A stretch of DNA of 32,775 nt from CAYVZU01 sp964455935 (GTDB taxonomy: Bacteria > Fibrobacterota > CAYVZU01): the NCBI GenBank assembly GCA_964455935.1, contig CAYVZU010000031.1, positions 1 to 32,775 on the forward strand, read 5' to 3'. Shown one piece after another: positions 24,449-31,778 of the stretch. Made by a program: the position numbers and the translations under genes. Below the pieces are notes generated by a model. It worked only from the letters and a program-made list of their open reading frames with translations. It was not told the origin of the DNA and did not search any database. The stretch's first letter is position 1. Each line of letters starts with the position of its first letter.

Positions 24449-24844
24449 ATGGACCTCGAAACATTATTGAAGGAAGTCCGGTTTGACGAGAAGGGTCTTG
24501 TTCCGGCCGTGGCCGTGGACACGGCCAGCAACGCCGTGTTGATGGTGGCCTACATGAATCGCGATTCGCTGCGCGAAAGCATGGAAACCGGCCGCATGGT
24601 CTATTGGAGCCGCAGCCGCGGCAAGCGCTGGCTCAAAGGCGAACAATCGGGCCATTTTCAGACGATCAAGAAATTCTCCATCGACTGTGACGGCGATTGC
24701 CTGCTCTTTCATGTGGAGCAGCTGGGCGGCGCCGCCTGCCATTCGGGATACGCGAGCTGCTTCTACCGCCGCTGGAACGGCAACGGATTTGAAATTGAAA
24801 GCCAGCGTGTCTTCGACCCCGCGCAAGCATACGGGAAGAAGTAG
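24449..24844 (+). CDS. hisI: phosphoribosyl-AMP cyclohydrolase
   Basis: Hydrolyses phosphoribosyl-AMP to ProFAR in histidine biosynthesis. The 131-residue protein is a single-domain HisI without a fused HisE pyrophosphohydrolase. Metal-binding signatures are complete: Asp79-Cys80-Asp81-x-Asp83 (Mg and Zn ligands), Cys97-His98 and Cys104, within IDCDGDCLLFHVEQ...ACHSGYASCFYR. The substrate motif YWSRSRGKRWLKGEQSGH is also present. GGGAG precedes the ATG. No other his gene is in the window. It lies 37 bases after proA and 13 bases before the PLP-homeostasis gene. Confidence 0.96.
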   Translation: MDLETLLKEVRFDEKGLVPAVAVDTASNAVLMVAYMNRDSLRESMETGRMVYWSRSRGKRWLKGEQSGHFQTIKKFSIDCDGDCLLFHVEQLGGAACHSGYASCFYRRWNGNGFEIESQRVFDPAQAYGKK

Positions 24845-24857
24845 CGGTCCTGTCTTC

Positions 24858-25544
24858 ATGATCGATATTGCCGCCAATTTGGATCGTGTGCGCGCGCGAA
24901 TTCAAAATGCGTGTTCGCGCTGCGATCGCAATCCCGACCAGATTCGAATCATCGCGATCACCAAGACCCACCCTCCTTCCCTGGCTCAGCAGATCGTGAA
25001 AGTAGGGATCCGCGATCTGGGTGAGAACCGTGTTCAGGAATTGCTGGCCAAGATACCGGATGTGACCGGAGGCGCGCGCTGGCACATGGTCGGCCACCTT
25101 CAGAGCAACAAAGTCCGAAAGATCGTGGGCCTTGTGGACTGCATCCAGTCGGTGGATAGCTTCGATGTGGCAAGCGAAATCGAGAGAGTCGCGGTCAGCC
25201 GGAACCTGAATGTCAAAGTCCTGGTGCAGGTCAACACCTCGGCGGAACAAAGCAAGTTCGGGTGCAAGCCGGAGGAGGCTGCTGATCTCGTCCAGAGAAT
25301 GTCGGTCCTTTCCCACCTTCGAATTCTGGGGCTGATGACATTAGGAAAACTGGTCGCCGATCCCCAGGCGGCCCGGCCCGGGTTTGCCCTTTTGCGCGAG
25401 CTGGGCCGGTCGATCGCGGCCAATAAAATCCCCGGCGTTTCCATGGACGTCCTTTCGATGGGCATGAGCGGCGATTTCGAGGTCGCGATCGAAGAAGGCG
25501 CCACGTGGGTCCGGATCGGCACGGCGCTGTTTGGCAGCCGATGA
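24858..25544 (+). CDS. yggS: YggS/YlmE/PROSC-family pyridoxal phosphate homeostasis protein
   Basis: A PLP-binding protein of alanine-racemase type III fold without known catalysis, which buffers PLP and affects amino-acid metabolism. The 228-residue length is typical. PLP-binding Lys36 lies in IIAITKTHP; other signatures are GENRVQEL, WHMVGHLQSNKVRK, VQVNTSAEQSKFGC, LMTLG, and the phosphate-binding SMGMSGDFEVAIEEGATWVRIGTALFG. The frame extends upstream through hisI, but homology begins at MIDIAANLDRVRARI, so the ATG at 24858 is used. Synteny with divIVA and yggU resembles the ylmE-divIVA clusters of other bacteria. Confidence 0.95.
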   Translation: MIDIAANLDRVRARIQNACSRCDRNPDQIRIIAITKTHPPSLAQQIVKVGIRDLGENRVQELLAKIPDVTGGARWHMVGHLQSNKVRKIVGLVDCIQSVDSFDVASEIERVAVSRNLNVKVLVQVNTSAEQSKFGCKPEEAADLVQRMSVLSHLRILGLMTLGKLVADPQAARPGFALLRELGRSIAANKIPGVSMDVLSMGMSGDFEVAIEEGATWVRIGTALFGSR

Positions 25545-25570
25545 ATTGCGCAATTCCGCTGCCGGGAACG

Positions 25571-25637
25571 CTGATCCGCAGATGTTACGGATGAACGCAG
25601 ATTCATGATCCGATGCCATTGACGTAATCTGTGGATT
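25571..25637. repeat. copy 1 of a CATCTGCGT-type intergenic repeat, hairpin form
   Basis: ATCCGCAGATGTTACG (25574-25589) forms an imperfect inverted repeat with CGTAATCTGTGGAT (25623-25636). GGATGAACGCAGATT lies between. The right arm shares 14 identical bases with the copy at 26536-26565. It lies between yggS and divIVA. Confidence 0.7.
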
Positions 25638-25701
25638 GTTCTCTCCAAAGCATTTGCCTTTTTGCCCGTGAAATGCGGATTTTGCCATAAAGGAGAAAAC
25701 C

Positions 25702-26196
25702 ATGAACATTACGCCTCTCGACATTCGCAAGCAGGTTTTCAACAACAAAATATGGGGGCTCGATCCTGACGAGGTGAAGACATTCCTGGAGATGGTGGCA
25801 AGCGCCCTGGAAAACAAGAACCGTGAGCACGCCGAGACCGATGAAAGGCTGAAGTCGCTGGAGGCCCGCATTCAGACCTACCAGAAGATCGAGCAGAATA
25901 TGCAGGATACCCTGATGACCGCCCAGCGCATCACCAATGAAATCAAAGTGAATGCGCAAAAAGAGGCGGAATTGATTGTCAAGGACGCCCAGTTAAGAGC
26001 CCACAAGCAAATGGAAATAGCCCGCGAGAAAGTGCTTCAACACGAGCGCGATCTGGCCACCGTGCGAAATCAAAAAGCCATGTTTGTATCGCGGTTTCGT
26101 TCGCTGGTCAACACGCAACTGGAGATGCTCCAGATTCTGGAGAAGGACGACTCAATGGGCGGAGCCGACGAGAACACGACCGGGTCGCCGGCCTGA
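25702..26196 (+). CDS. divIVA: DivIVA-domain protein
   Basis: DivIVA/GpsB-type membrane-curvature or septum-localised coiled-coil scaffold. The N-terminal lipid-binding motif ITPLDIRKQVFNN and LDPDEVKTFLEMV (3-33) is characteristic, and residues about 34-148 form a long coiled coil (TDERLKSLEARIQTYQKIEQNMQDTL) ending in an acidic tail. The 164-residue length is normal. GGAG lies 8 bases before the ATG. It sits after yggS and 7 bases before yggU, an arrangement related to the division-linked ylm/ygg clusters. A role in polar or septal growth is inferred from the family; which proteins it recruits here is unknown. Confidence 0.93.
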   Translation: MNITPLDIRKQVFNNKIWGLDPDEVKTFLEMVASALENKNREHAETDERLKSLEARIQTYQKIEQNMQDTLMTAQRITNEIKVNAQKEAELIVKDAQLRAHKQMEIAREKVLQHERDLATVRNQKAMFVSRFRSLVNTQLEMLQILEKDDSMGGADENTTGSPA

Positions 26197-26203
26197 ACCG
26201 TGC

Positions 26204-26461
26204 ATGCCCGCTCTTCTTCGCGTACGGCTCACTCCCCGCTCGTCCACTTCGAAAATCGAGGGATGGAAAGACGGCGTTCTTCGTGTCCGGGTGACAGCCC
26301 CTCCCATTGAAAATCGCGCCAATGAAGCTTTGATCGAATTGCTCGCAAAAGATCTGCGAATTCCCAAATCCGCCATTATTCTCAAATCCGGCTGCACTGG
26401 CCGAGCAAAAACATTTCATATCGAAAACATGACCGCCGAAGCGATTGCCGCGCGCTGGTAG
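26204..26461 (+). CDS. yggU: DUF167/YggU family protein
   Basis: A small conserved protein of unknown biochemical function, 85 residues. It shows the family pattern VRLTPRSSTSKIEGWKDGVLRVRVTAPPIENRANEALIELLAK and the C-terminal ILKSGCTGRAKTFHIE, where most relatives have a G..SR.K motif. The ATG at 26204 lies 7 bases after the divIVA stop; the longer open frame upstream is inside divIVA and is not used. YggU genes often neighbour yggS and yggT/ylmG; yggT is absent here. Confidence 0.9.
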   Translation: MPALLRVRLTPRSSTSKIEGWKDGVLRVRVTAPPIENRANEALIELLAKDLRIPKSAIILKSGCTGRAKTFHIENMTAEAIAARW

Positions 26462-26535
26462 GGTTGATTTCCAAACCTAACGTTTCCAAGCAAAACCGAC
26501 TTGGACGGAATACAGCCTTCTCCTGCTTTTTTGGA

Positions 26536-26565
26536 CATCTGCGTTTATCTGCGTAATCTGTGGAT
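26536..26565. repeat. copy 2 of the CATCTGCGT-type intergenic repeat
   Basis: CATCTGCGTTTATCTGCGTA runs into ATCTGTGGAT and so contains three ATCTG units. The last 14 bases (CGTAATCTGTGGAT) are identical to 25623-25636. It sits between the convergent yggU and M19 genes. Confidence 0.75.
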
Positions 26566-26583
26566 GGCATTCTTCCGGCGCAC

Positions 26584-27537
26584 TTACACCGGGAGCACGC
26601 GGCCGAAGTAATTGGCCGCGTTTTCGAACCAGATTTTGCGGATCTCATCTTGGGGCAGGCCGCGGCGCGCCAGTTCGCATGCAAGGACCGGGAGAAAGGA
26701 TACATTGGGGATTCCTCGCGCGGGCAGGGCCATTCCATCGAAATCGGAACCCAGTGCAACATGATCCGGCCCCGCCACTTCGCGCAGGTGAAGGATATGG
26801 CGGCATACGTCCCCGATATTGGCCAAAAACCAGAGGCCGTTGCGCAGGAATTTTCGATAGAAACAGACACCCACAATGCCGCCGGCCCTCGATAGCGCTT
26901 TTGCCTGATCGTCGGACAGGTTGCGGCGATGATGGCACAATGCCCTTGCGCAACTGTGCGAAGCGAAGGGCGGTTTCTCCGCGAAATTCAGCGTATCCCA
27001 GAAGGTGCGCTCGCCGGCATGACTCAGGTCCACGGCCATTCCAAGGCGGTTCATGAGTTTTATGGCCGAACGGCCAGCCGGTGTCAGTCCCGATTTGTCC
27101 TGGTCCTTGTCGCAACACGATGCGGCCAGAAAATTGCTGTTGTTCCAGGTGATCGTGCAGACCCGGACTCCTCTGTCGAAAAGGTCGTTGAGCCGCTCGA
27201 TGGAGCCGTCGAGATGATGCCCCCCTTCGAAACCGAACACCGCGGCGATGCGGTCCGCCTTGGCCAGATCCGACCGAGACAGACAGGGCTGGATCTGTTC
27301 GGGATGGGTGCCGATCTCGTGCTTGAGGCTGTCGAGCATTGAGACCGCCCTTGCATAGTAGGTCCCGGCCTCATTGGGCCGGATGAAACAGGCGAAGACC
27401 TGCAGGGCAACCCCGCCGTCTTTCATTCGGGGCAGGTCGATGTGGTGGCGCCGGTGCTTTTTACCAAGCGAGTAGCCTTTGGAAATTAAATCTGCCGTAT
27501 CACAATGAAGATCGGCGGCGTGAATCATGGGCTGCAT
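26584..27537 (-). CDS. M19 family (renal-dipeptidase-like) metallodipeptidase
   Basis: A zinc dipeptidase of the amidohydrolase fold, 317 residues. Metal-site motifs are visible: HCDT in ADLHCDTADL (His11 and Asp13), the bridging Glu in VFGFEGGHHL, His in AVDLSHAGERTFWD, and His in FASHSCARAL; the C-terminal LGSDFDG is also family-typical. There is no signal peptide, so it is probably cytoplasmic. The ATG starts 8 bases after the rnhB stop and it is the last gene of the radical SAM-purN-rnhB group. Substrates of bacterial members vary (L/D-dipeptides), so specificity is not assigned. Confidence 0.93.
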   Translation of the reverse strand: MQPMIHAADLHCDTADLISKGYSLGKKHRRHHIDLPRMKDGGVALQVFACFIRPNEAGTYYARAVSMLDSLKHEIGTHPEQIQPCLSRSDLAKADRIAAVFGFEGGHHLDGSIERLNDLFDRGVRVCTITWNNSNFLAASCCDKDQDKSGLTPAGRSAIKLMNRLGMAVDLSHAGERTFWDTLNFAEKPPFASHSCARALCHHRRNLSDDQAKALSRAGGIVGVCFYRKFLRNGLWFLANIGDVCRHILHLREVAGPDHVALGSDFDGMALPARGIPNVSFLPVLACELARRGLPQDEIRKIWFENAANYFGRVLPV

Positions 27538-27545
27538 TGGATCGC

Positions 27546-28187
27546 CTAATTGCTCCCGGCGAACAGATCCAACTGCTCGGGTCCTTCAAGAATTGCCCGA
27601 CAGAAGGTCTTGCGGTGAATGGGGGATGGACCATACTTACGAAGGCGCTCGATGTGGCGGGCCGTGGCGTATCCTTTGTGGGCCGCAAAGCCGTATTCGG
27701 GATACTGCCGATCATAGTCCAGCATGGCCCGGTCCCGGCCGACCTTGGCAAGAATGGAGGCGGCGGCAATGCTGGCGCTTTGGGCGTCGGCCTTGATAAT
27801 GGCGCGCTGGCGTTCGGAGTCAAACCCCGGCAGAATGAACCGGCCGTCCACAACAAGAAAATCCCAGGGAGCCATGAGTTTCGCCACCGCCTTTTCCTTG
27901 GCCAGGAGCGAGGCGCGATGAATATTCAAAGTATCCACTTCCGCATGGGTTACCTGCGCAACGGCAAATTCCAAGGCGTACTCCTGAATGCGTTTGGCGA
28001 GGTCGGCCCGTTTTTCTTCGGTCAGTTGCTTGGAATCGTTTAGACCCGGCAGTTTGCGCCATTGTTCCAGATCAAGCCGCACAGCCCCGGCATAGACCGG
28101 ACCGGCCAGAGGACCGCATCCGGCCTCATCGGTACCAACCAGGACACCGGCACAAATCTGCTTGTCGAAATCGAAGTGGCGCTTCAA
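27546..28187 (-). CDS. rnhB: ribonuclease HII
   Basis: Endonuclease that nicks the RNA strand of RNA-DNA hybrids and removes misincorporated ribonucleotides. The 213-residue protein has the full acidic active site: Asp20-Glu21 in GTDEAGCGPLAGPVYAGAV, Asp114 in VVDGRF, and Asp134 in IKADAQSASIAAASILAKV. The family motif DSKQLTEEKR and the C-terminal HKGYATARHIERLRKYGPSPIHRKTF are present. Its start overlaps purN by 4 bp, and the M19 gene follows after 8 bases. Confidence 0.97.
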   Translation of the reverse strand: MKRHFDFDKQICAGVLVGTDEAGCGPLAGPVYAGAVRLDLEQWRKLPGLNDSKQLTEEKRADLAKRIQEYALEFAVAQVTHAEVDTLNIHRASLLAKEKAVAKLMAPWDFLVVDGRFILPGFDSERQRAIIKADAQSASIAAASILAKVGRDRAMLDYDRQYPEYGFAAHKGYATARHIERLRKYGPSPIHRKTFCRAILEGPEQLDLFAGSN

Positions 28188-28801
28188 GTTGCAATGACTT
28201 TACGACCTGAAACTTTAACCTTGCTTTGCGCGAATAGTTCAATGGCGCGCCAATAGGTATCGTGCTCCACGGTCAAAACCCGGCTGGCGAGGGAATCGGC
28301 GGTGTCGGCTGGATCCACTTCAACGGCCTTCTGCATGACCACGGGGCCATTGTCGTATTCCTCGTCGACCAGGTGAATGGTCACGCCTGTGACCTTTGCG
28401 CCGTATTCGATGACGGCCTCATGGACGTGATGGCCGTACATGCCCCTTCCGCCAAAGGCAGGCAGGAGCGCAGGATGAATATTGAGGATTCGATTCCGGA
28501 ATTGGCGGACGACGGCGGTGGGCAGCTTTTTCATATAGCCGGCGAGCACGATCAGTTCCGCGCCGGTCCGCCGAAAATGGTTCTCCAGGATCTTTGCATA
28601 GTCCGCTTCGGAGGAGAACGTCGACGGCGCAAGGTGCAGCGCTTCGATCCCGGCCCGCCGCGCCTTTTCCATGGCGCCGCTCTGACTGTTGTTGGAGATG
28701 AGAAGCACGACCTTTGCATGCAGTTTGCCGTCGGAAATCCTGTCCAGAATCGCCTGAAAATTCGACCCTCCGCCCGAGGCCAGAACAGCGAGGCGAATCA
28801 T
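28184..28801 (-). CDS. purN: phosphoribosylglycinamide formyltransferase
   Basis: Transfers a formyl group from 10-formyltetrahydrofolate to GAR, the third step of purine synthesis. The 205-residue protein has the phosphate loop LASGGGSNFQAI and the catalytic triad Asn107, His109 (RILNIHPALLPAF) and Asp146 (GVTIHLVDEEYDNGP), equivalent to Asn106, His108 and Asp144 of the E. coli enzyme. Its start overlaps the radical SAM gene by 4 bp and its stop overlaps rnhB by 4 bp, so the group is translationally coupled. Other pur genes are not in the window. Confidence 0.97.
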   Translation of the reverse strand: MIRLAVLASGGGSNFQAILDRISDGKLHAKVVLLISNNSQSGAMEKARRAGIEALHLAPSTFSSEADYAKILENHFRRTGAELIVLAGYMKKLPTAVVRQFRNRILNIHPALLPAFGGRGMYGHHVHEAVIEYGAKVTGVTIHLVDEEYDNGPVVMQKAVEVDPADTADSLASRVLTVEHDTYWRAIELFAQSKVKVSGRKVIAT

Positions 28802-30267
28802 ACGTTCGATCCCCGGAAAAGATACCGCAGAAACGTACGGGCGGAACGGAATACCCGTTTCGCTTCACGCGGGCGGCCAATCACCTGCAGGAGTTTGGAT
28901 CCAAGATAGCGGGGCCGCAAATAAAAACGCCGGCGCGCATGATCGCAGAAGCGCACCAGCTCCTCGGACGGCAATTCGGGATTTGATACAACGCTGTTGT
29001 GCAGGCCTTCGGCCGTCAGCCAGTCGCGCCACTGTTTGGCCTGGATGTATCCGTTGTCTTTGGCCCATTGAAAAGCCTTGGTTCCCGGATACACCATAAT
29101 GGGATAGAACTGGGCCGTATCCGGCCGCAGCGTCAAAGCCAGATCCAGTGTCTTTTTCAAGGTCTCGCGTGATTCTCCCTTGCTGCCCACCAGGAAACAC
29201 CCATGCACCATAACACCCGCTTTGCGGGCGTTTTTGGCGAAGCGCTTCATTTGTTCCACCGTAATTTTCTTGCCGATCCCGTCAAGCACCGCCTGATCTC
29301 CGCTTTCGAATCCCACACACACAAGCCGCAAACCGGCCAGTTTCAACTCGCGCAGAGTCTGAAAATCGGCATCGGCGCGGGAATTCGTGGTCCAGGTCAG
29401 CTTCAGGCCGCGCCTGCGAATCTCCGCGGCCAGGCTTCGGCAACGATCCCGGTTTACGGTAAGCGTATCATCTTCCAGAAAAATTTCGCGTACTTGCGGA
29501 AACGCTTTGCCGATAAATTCCATTTCGTCCACCACATTTTCCACGGAGCGGAACCGGTATTTGTGACCAACCAGGTTTTGCGGATAGACGCAGTAGGAAC
29601 AGGCGTAAGGACAGCCCCGGCCGGACAGAATGGTCATGACGGGGAATCGGGTTGAGCCGTAAAAGTAACGATGGATGTGGTTGGAGAGATGCTTCTTGTA
29701 AATGCGGCTGACGAAAGGAAGCGCATCCAGGTTTTCAATGTAGGGCCGTTCACCCGTGAACCGGATGGACTCACCCCAACGATAGGCCAGGCCGGGAATC
29801 CCTCGAAGATCCCGTTCGGCCGGCTCCTTCGATCGGCAGAGCAGCCGGGCCAGATCGCGCACCGTGTAGTCATACTCGCGGACAGCCGCATAATCGAGCA
29901 AGGGCGAGAGCTGGAGCGATTCGTTGGGCAAGGCGGAAACGTGAGTGCCAACGAGGCAAATGCGCGCACCGGTCGCATTCTTGAGTTCGACCGCCACCCT
30001 GGCGTCGTTTTCAATACTGGGTGTGCTTGTATCGATGACGCACAAATCCGGCTTCCATGTCCGCGCCCGCTCAACAACGGCCGTCAAATCCAATTCCATG
30101 GCCGGCGCGTCCAAAAGCAGCGTTTCGAAGCCTTCGGCCTCTGCGGCGCCCGTCGCGTAGGCCAGGAATATGGGGTAGTAAAGCGTGGCGCTCTTGGCTA
30201 CGGCTGGGCTGCGCGAGGCCCTGGAGAAATTCGGCAAAAAAGGAGGGTTTAGAAAAAGGATTCGCAA
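28798..30267 (-). CDS. B12-binding-type radical SAM protein, unknown substrate
   Basis: A 489-residue protein from a TTG start. N-terminal Rossmann-type cobalamin-binding-like domain (about 1-150, MRILFLNPPF ... GARICLVGTHVSALPN) lacks the DxHxxG motif that binds cobalamin base-off. The radical SAM core follows with Cys219, Cys223 and Cys226 (RGCPYACSYC) for the 4Fe-4S cluster, IFLEDDTLTVN, VCVGFESGDQAVLDGIGK, and FLVGSKGESRETL. The C-terminal tail is basic (about 440-489). GGAGG (30274-30278) lies 6 bases before the TTG at 30267, where family homology begins; the frame remains open to an ATG at 30333, which is less likely. Such enzymes act on lipids, cofactors or peptides; no substrate can be assigned. 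It heads the operon with purN, rnhB and the dipeptidase gene. Confidence 0.9.
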   Translation of the reverse strand: MRILFLNPPFLPNFSRASRSPAVAKSATLYYPIFLAYATGAAEAEGFETLLLDAPAMELDLTAVVERARTWKPDLCVIDTSTPSIENDARVAVELKNATGARICLVGTHVSALPNESLQLSPLLDYAAVREYDYTVRDLARLLCRSKEPAERDLRGIPGLAYRWGESIRFTGERPYIENLDALPFVSRIYKKHLSNHIHRYFYGSTRFPVMTILSGRGCPYACSYCVYPQNLVGHKYRFRSVENVVDEMEFIGKAFPQVREIFLEDDTLTVNRDRCRSLAAEIRRRGLKLTWTTNSRADADFQTLRELKLAGLRLVCVGFESGDQAVLDGIGKKITVEQMKRFAKNARKAGVMVHGCFLVGSKGESRETLKKTLDLALTLRPDTAQFYPIMVYPGTKAFQWAKDNGYIQAKQWRDWLTAEGLHNSVVSNPELPSEELVRFCDHARRRFYLRPRYLGSKLLQVIGRPREAKRVFRSARTFLRYLFRGSNV

Positions 30268-30273
30268 ATTTGG

Positions 30274-30278
30274 CCTCC
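30274..30278 (-). promoter_or_regulatory. Shine-Dalgarno supporting a TTG start
   Basis: GGAGG on the minus strand, 6 bases before the TTG at 30267. The TTG start gives MRILFLNPPF, the usual N-terminus of this protein class. Confidence 0.7.
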
Positions 30279-30704
30279 GCTGCCCAGCCAAAACGCAGGC
30301 TGGACGACTCGAAAGAATATACAAGCCGCTCATCGCGGCTGTCTACTCCCTGGCATAATTTCCGCGAATTTGCCCCTCTCGATTGGGTGCAGCAAAGCCG
30401 TTGCAATGGATAGCGGAACGACATGGCTCTCTCCAGTCCTGGCGCTTAGCATATTGCAGGTGAAACGAAGGCAACAATGCAGGAAACGCCGGTCTTGTTT
30501 CCACATCCGCCAATGCTGAAGCAATTGCAGAGGTCATTCTTCGCATCCGACCACAGAAGCCGAAAAAAAGGCCGGCAGACGGGATGCCATCCTGTATTGG
30601 GGCACGCCCAATTTGATGCCCTTCGGCAGGGCTGGAGAGAGCCGTGCCGTTCCGCCGGAAAAAGGACGACAAACCTTATCCTGCACCCCTCTCAATTTCG
30701 CTAT
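30279..30704. other. intergenic region between radical SAM and Hc1-like genes
   Basis: More than 400 bases with no convincing gene. Short open frames on both strands cross it but have no family resemblance or ribosome-binding site. Its main content is the 243-bp unit bounded by 24-bp inverted repeats at 30413-30655. Confidence 0.5.
30413..30655. mobile_element. MITE-like unit bounded by 24-bp inverted repeats
   Basis: The left arm (30413-30436, GCGGAACGACATGGCTCTCT then CCAG) and the reverse complement of the right arm (30632-30655) agree at 22 of 24 positions, and weaker similarity continues inward for about 12-15 bases. The 195-bp interior has no coding capacity. No obvious target-site duplication was seen. 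It could be a non-autonomous element, a REP/ERIC-like repeat pair, or a large regulatory structure. Confidence 0.5.
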
Positions 30705-30734
30705 TTGACTCGCGACTGCTTGATTTGATAAATT
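30705..30734 (+). promoter_or_regulatory. candidate promoter of the Hc1-like gene
   Basis: TTGACT (30705-30710) matches 5 of 6 bases of the -35 consensus. Either GATAAA (30727-30732, 16-base spacer) or TAAATT (30729-30734, 18-base spacer) can serve as -10. It lies about 90 bases upstream of the start codon. Confidence 0.5.
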
Positions 30735-30824
30735 TAGGACTTCGCCCCAAATAGGTTGCCAAATGCAAGGATTTGGGCAAAAACAAGGATTTTGATCCTC
30801 TTACCTTTTACCCCGGGAGGCTTT

Positions 30825-31043
30825 ATGGGTCTGGAGAAGCTTGAGCAGGAGTTGGAAGCCCTTCGCGTTGAATACGAGAAATTCCAGCGGGGAAACAACT
30901 CGGCCGGCACGCGCGCTCGAAAAATTTGCCAAAATATAAAGAAAGCTGCGCAGGAATTACGCAACGACATACAAGTGAAGAGAAAAGGTGAAGGAGAGGG
31001 CGAGGCACCCACCGGAGGACAAGAACAAGCCCCCTCGGCATAA
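30825..31043 (+). CDS. histone H1-like (Hc1-type) small DNA-binding protein
   Basis: A 72-residue protein whose core (about 1-52) is a charged helix pair around GNNSAGTRARKICQNIKKAA. The GN.xAGTRARK motif is typical of the Hc1-like histone H1 homologues common in Bacteroidota and Chlamydiota (from memory). The tail is KRKGEGEGEAPTGGQEQAPSA, less basic than the Lys/Ala-rich tails of chlamydial Hc1. GGGAGG lies 4 bases before the ATG at 30825; an upstream in-frame ATG (30756) has no such site and would add an unrelated hydrophobic stretch. It is monocistronic, with a strong terminator directly behind it. A role in nucleoid compaction is inferred from the family. Confidence 0.82.
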   Translation: MGLEKLEQELEALRVEYEKFQRGNNSAGTRARKICQNIKKAAQELRNDIQVKRKGEGEGEAPTGGQEQAPSA

Positions 31044-31066
31044 TATGTCCATCCAATCCGAAATTG

Positions 31067-31094
31067 GAAGGGGAAGCGCATGCTTCCCCTTTTT
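31067..31094 (+). terminator. rho-independent terminator after the Hc1-like gene
   Basis: A perfect 10-bp stem, AAGGGGAAGC (31067-31076) with GCTTCCCCTT (31081-31090), a GCAT loop and a run of six T (31089-31094). Confidence 0.95.
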
Positions 31095-31136
31095 TAAAAT
31101 TCCAGCGGCATAAGCCCTTCCTCCACCGGAAATCGG

Positions 31137-31778
31137 ATGAAAACCCGCCTGCTTTCAATTTATGACCGGATGTTTTCCGCGCTAGGTCCGCAGCATTGGT
31201 GGCCGGGCAGGACGCGCTTCGAGATTGCCGTTGGCGCGATTCTCACGCAGAACACGGCCTGGATCAATGTGGAAAAAGCCATTGCCAATCTGCGCAAAGC
31301 CGATCTTCTCACCGCGGCCGCGATGTCCGCTTCGTCATTAGCCGGGCTTGCGGAAGCGATCCGTCCATCGGGCTATTATAACCAGAAGGCGAAGAAACTT
31401 AGGTGCTTTCTGCGGTATTTTATGGACCGGCATAGCGGCGATTTTCGCAAACTGCAACGGCAGGATCCCCGGCGATTGCGCGAGGAGCTGCTGCAGGTTC
31501 ATGGAATTGGCCCTGAAACAGCCGACAGCATCATTCTTTATGCGCTGGCTAAGCCGGTTTTTGTGATCGATGCCTATACGCGCCGTATTTTTTCCCGCCA
31601 CAGGCTGTGCCCGGAAAAGGCAAGCTATGATGAACTTCAGCAACTGTTTCATCGACACCTGCCCCATGACACACGGCTCTTCAACGAGTACCATGCCCTG
31701 ATCGTCAACATCGGCAAGGATTACTGTCGCAAATCGAAACCCCGGTGCGCGCAATGCCCGCTGGCCAAAGATCTTTGA
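31137..31778 (+). CDS. endonuclease III-like HhH-GPD DNA glycosylase (COG2231 type)
   Basis: Base-excision repair glycosylase of the HhH-GPD superfamily, 213 residues. The helix-hairpin-helix is LLQVHGIGPETADSIILYA (119-137), and the catalytic Asp145 lies in VFVIDAYTRR. The Lys that makes classical Nth a bifunctional lyase is replaced by Glu127 (GIGPETAD), which as I recall is normal for this Nth-related subgroup and suggests a monofunctional enzyme. The C-terminal iron-sulphur motif has Cys197, Cys204 and Cys207 (C-x6-C-x2-C), but the fourth Cys is missing: the protein ends CPLAKDL. It may lack a cluster or coordinate it differently. The start MKTRLLSIYDRMF matches the family. Substrate lesion unknown. 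Confidence 0.9.
   Translation: MKTRLLSIYDRMFSALGPQHWWPGRTRFEIAVGAILTQNTAWINVEKAIANLRKADLLTAAAMSASSLAGLAEAIRPSGYYNQKAKKLRCFLRYFMDRHSGDFRKLQRQDPRRLREELLQVHGIGPETADSIILYALAKPVFVIDAYTRRIFSRHRLCPEKASYDELQQLFHRHLPHDTRLFNEYHALIVNIGKDYCRKSKPRCAQCPLAKDL

Noticed and set aside
24687..24857. Upstream extension of the YggS frame
   Set aside because: It lies inside hisI in another frame; the YggS family begins at MIDIAANLDRV (24858).
26084..26203. Upstream extension of the YggU frame
   Set aside because: It overlaps the end of divIVA in another frame and encodes Arg/Trp-rich noise; DUF167 homology begins at 26204.
26485..26507. Possible terminator TCCAAG...CTTGGA after yggU
   Set aside because: The stem is only 6 bp with a 9-base loop and no adjacent T-run; too weak to call.
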